A stretch of 61,305 nucleotides of DNA, taken from positions 1-61,305 of the forward strand of contig NZ_JAJNFB010000006.1 in assembly GCF_021043605.1 (NCBI RefSeq), in the 5' to 3' direction. This document shows, in pieces, positions 56,600-61,305 of the stretch. The first letter of the stretch is position 1. Each line of letters starts with the position of its first letter. The notes under the pieces are model-generated. The model saw nothing but the letters and a program-made list of their open reading frames with translations. It was not told the origin of the DNA and ran no database searches. The position numbers and the translations under genes were made by a program. Source of the DNA: Borreliella americana (GTDB lineage Bacteria; Spirochaetota; Spirochaetia; Borreliales; Borreliaceae).

Positions 56600-57466
56600 G
56601 TGAAAAGCATGACGGGATTTTTTTATTTGGAAAAGATAATTGGTAACTATATGTTTAGTGTTAATTTAAAATCCTATAATGGAAAGTTTTTAGAATTTAA
56701 ATTTAGGTTGCCAGAAATTTTTTCTGGTTATGATCTTGATATAAGAAATTTGATTTCAAAATATATTAGCAGAGGCAATGTTTTTTTAAATGTAGGATAT
56801 AAAGAATTGGTTCCTCGTGTGAATTTTACAGTTAATCCTAATTATATTGAGGCTATTTCTAGACTTAGAGATTCTTTGGCACATACCAATCTTAATATTA
56901 AAAACGAGCTAAGTTTGGGCGATTTTTTATCATTAAAGGGAGCTTTGATAATTGATGAGGACAGTGAACATCAAGAAGAGATTTATGGTTTGTTCAAGGG
57001 TGTTTTAGAAGAGGCCTTATTAAATTACAATAATGGAAGAAGTTTTGAAGGAGAAAATACTAAGTCAGACATAGTGTCAACCCTTGTGTTAATAGAGCGA
57101 GATCTTAAAATTGTTAAAGATGCTTGCAGTGATATAAATGTCAGATTATTTGCAAGCATTAAAGAAAATATTTCTAAATTAATGGATGAATTTAGAGATT
57201 TAAATATTGCAGAAGAGGCAGCTAAAATGGCAATTCGTCTGGACATCAATGAAGAGATCATGCGCTTAGATTCTCATATAGAAACTTTTTATAAAAATCT
57301 TGAATATGAGATATGTGGCAAAGTTCTTGAATTTATTTCTCAAGAAATGCACAGAGAAATAACAACCATGAGTAATAAGGCGGTTGATCTTGATATTAAG
57401 AATTTGATTTTAAATATGAAGTTAAATTTAGAAAAAATAAAAGAGCAAATAAGGAATGTTGAATGA
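56600..57466 (+). CDS. YicC/YloC-family endoribonuclease
   Basis: 288 residues from GTG 56600, which has AAGGG 8 bases upstream and gives the classic start VKSMTGFFY (family MIRSMTGF). SVNLKSYNGKFLEFKFRLPE and ISRGNVFLNVGY follow. The C-terminus has EMHREITTMSNKAVDLDIKN, the family's strongest motif. YicC/YloC proteins were recently shown to cut RNA. The stop overlaps cmk by four bases. Confidence 0.93.
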   Translation: MKSMTGFFYLEKIIGNYMFSVNLKSYNGKFLEFKFRLPEIFSGYDLDIRNLISKYISRGNVFLNVGYKELVPRVNFTVNPNYIEAISRLRDSLAHTNLNIKNELSLGDFLSLKGALIIDEDSEHQEEIYGLFKGVLEEALLNYNNGRSFEGENTKSDIVSTLVLIERDLKIVKDACSDINVRLFASIKENISKLMDEFRDLNIAEEAAKMAIRLDINEEIMRLDSHIETFYKNLEYEICGKVLEFISQEMHREITTMSNKAVDLDIKNLILNMKLNLEKIKEQIRNVE

Positions 57467-58005
57467 AAATAGCGCTTTCTGGTAAGAGTGGTTGTGGCAA
57501 TACTACTGTAAGCGGGATGATTGCCAAACATTACGGTCTTGAATTTATTAATTATACTTTTCATGATATTGCAAGAGAGCATAATATTCCTTTTTCAGAG
57601 TTTTATGAAAAAGAGATAATAGGAAGAAATGATTATTATTGGGATAGATATCTTGATAATAGATTGTCTGTGCTTTCTAAAAAGAATAATACAGTGTTTG
57701 CATCTCGTCTTGCTATTTGGATTTCTAAGAGTGCTGATTTAAAAATATATCTTTATGCTAAAATGGAAGTTAGAGCTGAGAGAATAATGACTAGAGAGGG
57801 AGGCATGTATTCTGATGTTTTAAGCAGTACTTTTAGTAGAGATGAAAATGATAAAAAAAGATATTTAGCTATTTACAATATAGATATTGATGATTATTCT
57901 TCAGAGACCGATTTAGTGATTGATGTTACAAATATTAACCCAAATGAGGTTTTTGAATTAATTAGAGATGAAATTGATAAAAGAAACTTGAAAAAAATTA
58001 GCTAA
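57463..58005 (+). CDS. cmk: Cytidylate kinase-like protein with altered P-loop
   Basis: 180 residues, resembling archaeal/type 2 cytidylate kinases. The start MKIALSGKSGCGNTTVSGMI has Asn where the P-loop Lys normally stands (GxGK-S/T becomes GCGNT). HDIAREHNIPFSEFYEKEII, TVFASRLAIWI and RAERIMTREGG are otherwise like the family. The ADR-like MKVEVRAERI is close to the lid Arg. It may phosphorylate CMP or have another substrate. It overlaps yicC by four bases. Confidence 0.8.
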   Translation: MKIALSGKSGCGNTTVSGMIAKHYGLEFINYTFHDIAREHNIPFSEFYEKEIIGRNDYYWDRYLDNRLSVLSKKNNTVFASRLAIWISKSADLKIYLYAKMEVRAERIMTREGGMYSDVLSSTFSRDENDKKRYLAIYNIDIDDYSSETDLVIDVTNINPNEVFELIRDEIDKRNLKKIS

Positions 58006-58037
58006 ACTTATTAATATGTTAGTGTATAGGAGATTAA

Positions 58038-58238
58038 ATGACTAAAGTGCCTTTAAAAAAAATACAAGATTTTGATGGAAATTTTTATGAACTTGTTGTT
58101 GCAACTATAATGCGTACAGAGCAAATCATAGACAATATTTCTTTAGCAGAACATGCTATTTTTGATGATAAAATATTAGGACAAGCTTTTAATGACGTTT
58201 TAACTGGTAAATTTAGCTATTCAATTGAAGGAAGATAG
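58038..58238 (+). CDS. rpoZ: RNA polymerase omega subunit-like protein
   Basis: 66 residues. [20 protein letters not shown] matches the omega-family core in which N-R-Y/F-E-L is followed by a helix with an Arg. It sits between cmk and miaA. AGGAG (58028-58032) lies about 5 bases before the ATG. A divergent but plausible small omega subunit that helps assemble RNA polymerase. Confidence 0.8.
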   Translation: MTKVPLKKIQDFDGNFYELVVATIMRTEQIIDNISLAEHAIFDDKILGQAFNDVLTGKFSYSIEGR

Positions 58239-59145
58239 AATAGTTTTTATTTTTGGCCCTACAGCTGTGGGCAAAAGCAATATTTTGTTTCATTTTCCAA
58301 AAGATAAAGCAGAAATTATTAATGTTGACTCTATTCAAGTATATAAAGAGTTTGATATAGCTTCTTCAAAGCCAAGTAAAAATTTAATGAAACATATAAA
58401 GCATCATTTAGTAGATTTTTTAGATCCTGAAAAGGAATATACTATTGGAATTTTTTACGAACAGGCTTTAAAAATAGTAAAAGAAATAAGACAGAAAAAA
58501 AAAATTCCTATATTTGTAGGAGGTACCGCTTTTTATTTTAAGCATTTAAAGGATGGATTTCCTTCAACACCCTTGGTTACTTCTGAAATAAGAATTTATG
58601 TAAACAATCTTTTAGAGCTTAAGGGTAAATCTTATCTTTTAAAAGAATTAAAAAATGTAGATCCCATCAGATTTAATATGTTAAATAAGAATGATATTTA
58701 TCGCATTAAAAGATCACTTGAGGTTTATTATCAAGCAGGAATTCCTATCAGCCAATTTAAAAAAAAACAAAATGGCGAATTTAAAAATATTGTGGCTATA
58801 GGCCTTAAGAGATCTTTTGAGGATTTGAAAACTAGAATATCAATAAGAATTAATGAAATGCTCAATAGTGGATTACTTTCTGAGATTAAAGGTTTATTTA
58901 GTAAGGGTTACAATGAAAATACTCCAGCTTTTAAAGGGATAGGCTATAATGAGTTTTTATTATGGAAAAGTAGACCTTGGTATGGTTTAAATGATATAAT
59001 AAGTTTAATAAACAAAAATTCGTTTTTATATGCAAAAAGGCAAATGACCTTTTTTGCCAAAATTTCTGATGTTTTATGGCTTCATCCAGAGGATGATTTA
59101 GATGACATTTTGAATTTAATTTTTAAGGTTGATAAGGAGATTTAG
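58225..59145 (+). CDS. miaA: tRNA dimethylallyltransferase MiaA
   Basis: Prenylates A37 of tRNAs that read UNN codons. 306 residues. [18 protein letters not shown] is the ATP loop. [20 protein letters not shown] has the conserved Asp-Ser-x-Gln. [29 protein letters not shown] and [10 protein letters not shown] are further family motifs. The frame starts at TTG 58225, inside the last codons of rpoZ, with no ribosome site, so coupling is likely. Confidence 0.95.
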   Translation: MKEDRIVFIFGPTAVGKSNILFHFPKDKAEIINVDSIQVYKEFDIASSKPSKNLMKHIKHHLVDFLDPEKEYTIGIFYEQALKIVKEIRQKKKIPIFVGGTAFYFKHLKDGFPSTPLVTSEIRIYVNNLLELKGKSYLLKELKNVDPIRFNMLNKNDIYRIKRSLEVYYQAGIPISQFKKKQNGEFKNIVAIGLKRSFEDLKTRISIRINEMLNSGLLSEIKGLFSKGYNENTPAFKGIGYNEFLLWKSRPWYGLNDIISLINKNSFLYAKRQMTFFAKISDVLWLHPEDDLDDILNLIFKVDKEI

Positions 59146-59147
59146 GG

Positions 59148-59243
59148 GTGCCTTGCGGAAGAAAAAGAAAATTAAAAAAAATTTCTACCCATAAAAGGAA
59201 GAAAAAAAGAAGAAAAAATAGACATAAGAAAAAAAATAAGTAA
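59148..59243 (+). CDS. Very small basic ribosomal protein, bS22-like (AURKAIP1/COX24 domain)
   Basis: 31 codons beginning GTG 59148. AAGGAG (59134-59139) lies 8 bases upstream, a strong site. The peptide MPCGRKRKLKKISTHKRKKK continues RRKNRHKKKNK. It matches the AURKAIP1/COX24 domain of mitochondrial mS38 and mycobacterial bS22. I recall that the cryo-EM structure of the B. burgdorferi ribosome found an unannotated bS22, and this gene is a good candidate. It begins two bases after the miaA stop. It is too short for most gene callers. Confidence 0.85.
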   Translation: MPCGRKRKLKKISTHKRKKKRRKNRHKKKNK

Positions 59244-59248
59244 TTTAT

Positions 59249-59279
59249 TGCATTGATCGGACTTTTGTCCGGTTATGCA
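59249..59279. terminator. Bidirectional hairpin between converging genes
   Basis: TGCAT (59249) pairs with ATGCA (ending 59279), and ATCGGAC-TTTT-GTCCGGT forms the inner stem (one G-U pair). The GC-rich hairpin lies between bS22 (rightward) and the SH3-like lipoprotein gene (leftward). A T-rich run follows in the leftward direction (TTATTTTTTTT, 59229-59239). It likely ends transcription from both sides. Confidence 0.65.
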
Positions 59280-59285
59280 GTAAAG

Positions 59286-59657
59286 CTATTTAGAATGTTC
59301 AATTATTAGATTATTGACTATATTTATGTCTTTGCTAAAGATGTATCTTTTAGTTCCCCTGTAGTTGACTAGGATCCAATTTCCTTCAATTCCATAGCGC
59401 TCTGTTTTTTCTAGTGTTTTTTCAATTTTTACAACCTCATCTTTTCTGAGTAGAATTGCGTAATCATAATCCAATTCGCTATTTTTCTTAGTGCTTTTAC
59501 TAAGAAAAGCATAATCTTTTATTATTATGCCCATTTTATTGTTAAAACCAAGAATACTGCTTTTGGGCAAATTTAATTTTTGAATGAGAGGAATTTTATT
59601 ATTTTTATTGCAAGCCAAAAGAATTAAGGATATTAAATATAATGTTTTTGTATTCAT
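59286..59657 (-). CDS. Predicted lipoprotein with SH3-like domain
   Basis: 123 residues. The N-terminus MNTKTLYLISLILLACNKNN has a lipobox LLAC with Cys16. The C-terminal ~50 residues (GIEGNWILVNYRGTKRYIFS, then KDINIV) resemble a bacterial SH3 domain: a Trp-x-x-Val strand followed by a G-Y/F-(I/V)-F/H-x turn. These domains often bind peptidoglycan. It converges with the bS22 gene at a terminator hairpin and diverges from the next gene. Confidence 0.75.
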   Translation of the reverse strand: MNTKTLYLISLILLACNKNNKIPLIQKLNLPKSSILGFNNKMGIIIKDYAFLSKSTKKNSELDYDYAILLRKDEVVKIEKTLEKTERYGIEGNWILVNYRGTKRYIFSKDINIVNNLIIEHSK

Positions 59658-59737
59658 AATTTCCTTGATTTTTTATATACTACTTTAGTGTGTTACTATA
59701 ATAATATAGTATTTTTTAGAATTTTTAAGGATTGTTA

Positions 59738-60283
59738 ATGAAGAAATATCTTTTTTTTATTTTATTTCTCATCTCTTCTAATAATTTAATTGTTTCTTAT
59801 CCACTTTCTTTTGGTGGAGGTTTTTCTTATCAATTTACTAATTATACTGATAAAACAGGTGCCAATAAATTTACTTCAAATTTTACTAGAGTAGATCATG
59901 GGATTAATTTAAATTTGTTTTTTGATGCAAATTATGTACTTTTTGAAATGTCTTACAAAGAGGCTTTTGTTATGACTCACAATGGAAGATATTTCTCGCT
60001 TGGGCTTTATGGAACATATCCAATGGTTTTCAAAGAGCAGGTTAGAATGCTTTTCCCATTGATTGGGCTTAAATATGCTTTTGATTTGGGCTCTAATAAC
60101 TTCAATCTCTTTTTTTTAAGCATGGGGCTTGCTGCTGATCTTTTTATTCCCGATCTTGATGGTTTATATATTAGGCCTTTGTTTATGCTTTCTATTTCTC
60201 CATTTTCTAATTATAAAAATTTTTCTGGGTTAACAACTGAGATTATGCTTGGATTTAATATTGGTTGGAAATTTTTCAATTAG
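59738..60283 (+). CDS. Exported protein, possible outer-membrane barrel
   Basis: 181 residues. Signal peptide MKKYLFFILFLISSNNLIVS is followed by alternating hydrophobic/polar strands (FGGGFSYQFTNYT, YVLFEMSYKEAFVMTH, YFSLGLYGTYPMVF, LFFLSMGLAADLFI, TEIMLGFNIGWKFFN). The last residue pattern ends in Phe-Asn, slightly off the usual terminal aromatic. I do not recognise a family. AAGG lies 7 bases before ATG 59738; an in-frame TTG sits six bases earlier. It overlaps the converging NAGPA gene by 8 bases. Confidence 0.7.
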   Translation: MKKYLFFILFLISSNNLIVSYPLSFGGGFSYQFTNYTDKTGANKFTSNFTRVDHGINLNLFFDANYVLFEMSYKEAFVMTHNGRYFSLGLYGTYPMVFKEQVRMLFPLIGLKYAFDLGSNNFNLFFLSMGLAADLFIPDLDGLYIRPLFMLSISPFSNYKNFSGLTTEIMLGFNIGWKFFN

Positions 60284-61058
60284 GAAGTTTTATTCCTAAA
60301 TGAAATGGGACAGATCTTTCCTGTCCAAAGATGTTTGCAGTAAAGTTTAATTTGTAAGGGGCGTTATTTGATTTTACAACAAGGGTGCTTGAGCCTCCTC
60401 CATCTAGATTAATGGCATTAGTCATACCATATCTTAATGCAAAATCAATAGCTTCATTAAGAGAAGCTCCTTTGCTATTATTGACACCTCTTCCTTCTAT
60501 TGTAACAAGAAATAAATGTTTATTATTTTTATCAGTTCCTATTATTGTTCTTGGGTGCTTTGTTTCTTTGAAATTTTTTTTATACTTTCCGTTTTTGATT
60601 AAAACAAAAAATCCGCTAAATCCATAATCACAGTTTTCTATTTCGTCTTCTTTGGGATTTAATATAATTTTATTGTGTTTTATTACAATCTCTCCGTAAT
60701 TATTTATTTGTTTTGAAATCATTTTTTTATTATATATGTATAGTCCTTTTGGGAAAAACATGTTTTGTTTGACTTCGTATGGACTTGTGTTAATTGCAAT
60801 GTCAACATTATTAGAAATTAAGAAATGGCTTGTTGTTTGGCCTTGAAAGAAGTAATTATTTAGCTTTTTGTCGTAAATAGGTTTTGATATGGTAAATTTT
60901 AGATCTTTATTTTCAATTTTCACTAGAACATAATTGCTGTTCATGAAATTATCTCTAATAATCTTGTATTTGGCTTTTTTGGTGATTGATTTGGATAGCA
61001 TTAGTCCTGATGAAATGCTTAAAATCAATACTAGCAGTGTTAATATTTTTTTATTCAT
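60276..61058 (-). CDS. NAGPA-domain phosphodiester glycosidase family protein
   Basis: 260 residues. A signal peptide (MNKKILTLLVLILSISSGLM) is followed by the NAGPA (DUF2233) domain: HPRTIIGTDKNNKHLFLVTI, then EGRGVNNSKGASLNEAIDFA and MTNAINLDGGGSSTLVVKSN. The DGGGS turn and the Arg-Thr strand are the family's active-site motifs. Bacterial members act on sugar phosphodiesters or on cell-wall glycans; the Borrelia substrate is not known. Its start overlaps the end of the next gene by 8 bases, so they are one transcript. Confidence 0.85.
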   Translation of the reverse strand: MNKKILTLLVLILSISSGLMLSKSITKKAKYKIIRDNFMNSNYVLVKIENKDLKFTISKPIYDKKLNNYFFQGQTTSHFLISNNVDIAINTSPYEVKQNMFFPKGLYIYNKKMISKQINNYGEIVIKHNKIILNPKEDEIENCDYGFSGFFVLIKNGKYKKNFKETKHPRTIIGTDKNNKHLFLVTIEGRGVNNSKGASLNEAIDFALRYGMTNAINLDGGGSSTLVVKSNNAPYKLNFTANIFGQERSVPFHLGIKLPN

Positions 61059-61305
61059 TTCTTTTTATTTTATAAGAATAAATGCTTTTGGGATAGTTTT
61101 TTAGTATAAGGGTTTTAATTTTAGTGGCTAATTTTTCATTTTTAAATTTTATAAGACTAAATATTTGATAAATTATTTTGACATCTATATTTTTTTCGTT
61201 ATTTAAAATTTTTTTAATTTCTTCTTCATTAATATTATCTTCATTTATTCTTAATTTTAGCGAAATGATTTCGTTTTTTATTTTTTTATTTTTGATCTTT
61301 TTTGG
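61051..61305 (-). CDS. C-terminal part of an unknown protein (cut by window edge)
   Basis: The leftward frame is open from the last base of the window to TAA at 61051-61053, giving 84 residues. It is rich in Lys, Ile and Asn (PKKIKNKKIKNEIISLKLRI at the edge; LILKNYPKSIYSYKIKRNE at the end). I do not recognise it. Overlap with the NAGPA gene start shows they are co-transcribed. Confidence 0.8.
   Translation of the reverse strand, partial: PKKIKNKKIKNEIISLKLRINEDNINEEEIKKILNNEKNIDVKIIYQIFSLIKFKNEKLATKIKTLILKNYPKSIYSYKIKRNE

Noticed and set aside
1-61305. Mobile elements, prophage or recent transfer
   Set aside because: No transposase, integrase, terminal repeats or composition shifts seen; gene order is core spirochaetal.

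Overview
The window is an AT-rich, tightly packed bacterial chromosome segment. Protein sequences and gene order match the distal part of the linear chromosome of a Lyme-disease spirochaete (Borrelia/Borreliella). From memory the order is colinear with roughly BB0767-BB0825 of B. burgdorferi B31. Supporting signs are poly-A/T-rich codon use, many TTG/GTG starts, an rpoS gene with a -24/-12 promoter, spirochaetal flagellar genes, and a TamB-BamA pair. I see no plasmid, prophage, transposon or CRISPR content, so this is core rather than accessory DNA.

Layout. 1-8.7 kb is read leftward: murG (its last few codons lie outside the window), pdxK, tsaD, a divergent polysaccharide deacetylase, rpoS, then flagellar rod/P-ring genes flgJ, flgI, flgA, flgG and flgF/flhO. 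8.8-21.8 kb is read rightward: a DUF2147 exported protein, apt, the rplU-prp-rpmA-obg ribosomal/GTPase cluster, nadD, an LCP/LytR_C protein, rsfS, spoVG, tRNA-Gln with rplY, pth, tilS, ftsH, an exported unknown and a thymidine kinase. 21.8-23.1 kb is leftward: an exported unknown and tmk. 23.1-50.5 kb is one long rightward stretch: tamB-bamA-skp (outer-membrane assembly), mutS, comF, rimP-nusA-infB-rbfA-truB (transcription/translation), rpsO-pnp, a propeller lipoprotein, two LptF/LptG permeases, tgt, murJ and a HEAT-repeat protein. coaBC is leftward. 51.7-59.2 kb is rightward: yhdT-panF, a pseudouridine synthase, a P-loop protein, murC, yicC, a cytidylate kinase-like gene, rpoZ, miaA, and a 31-codon gene that looks like ribosomal protein bS22. 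The last 2 kb holds small envelope genes: an SH3-like lipoprotein, a putative barrel protein, a NAGPA-family exoprotein and a cut-off unknown.

How it fits together. Three themes dominate: cell-envelope building (murG, murC, murJ, LCP, TamB/BamA/Skp, LptF/LptG), the flagellar rod and P-ring beside the rpoS switch, and the translation/RNA machinery. CoA supply (panF, coaBC) and nucleotide salvage (apt, tdk, tmk, cmk) fit an organism that scavenges precursors.

No wholly new multi-gene system is obvious. The most interesting signals are small-scale. They include an 11-G run inside ftsH and a 9-G run inside flgI, and a promoter plus terminator-like hairpin before rimP-nusA-infB. A perfect 32-bp palindrome lies between tmk and tamB. 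flgA has a signal peptide but no canonical start codon. A Prp protease sits beside an L27 that lacks the usual cleavable leader. LptF/LptG occur in a lineage thought to lack LPS, and a bS22-like mini-gene is easily missed by annotation.
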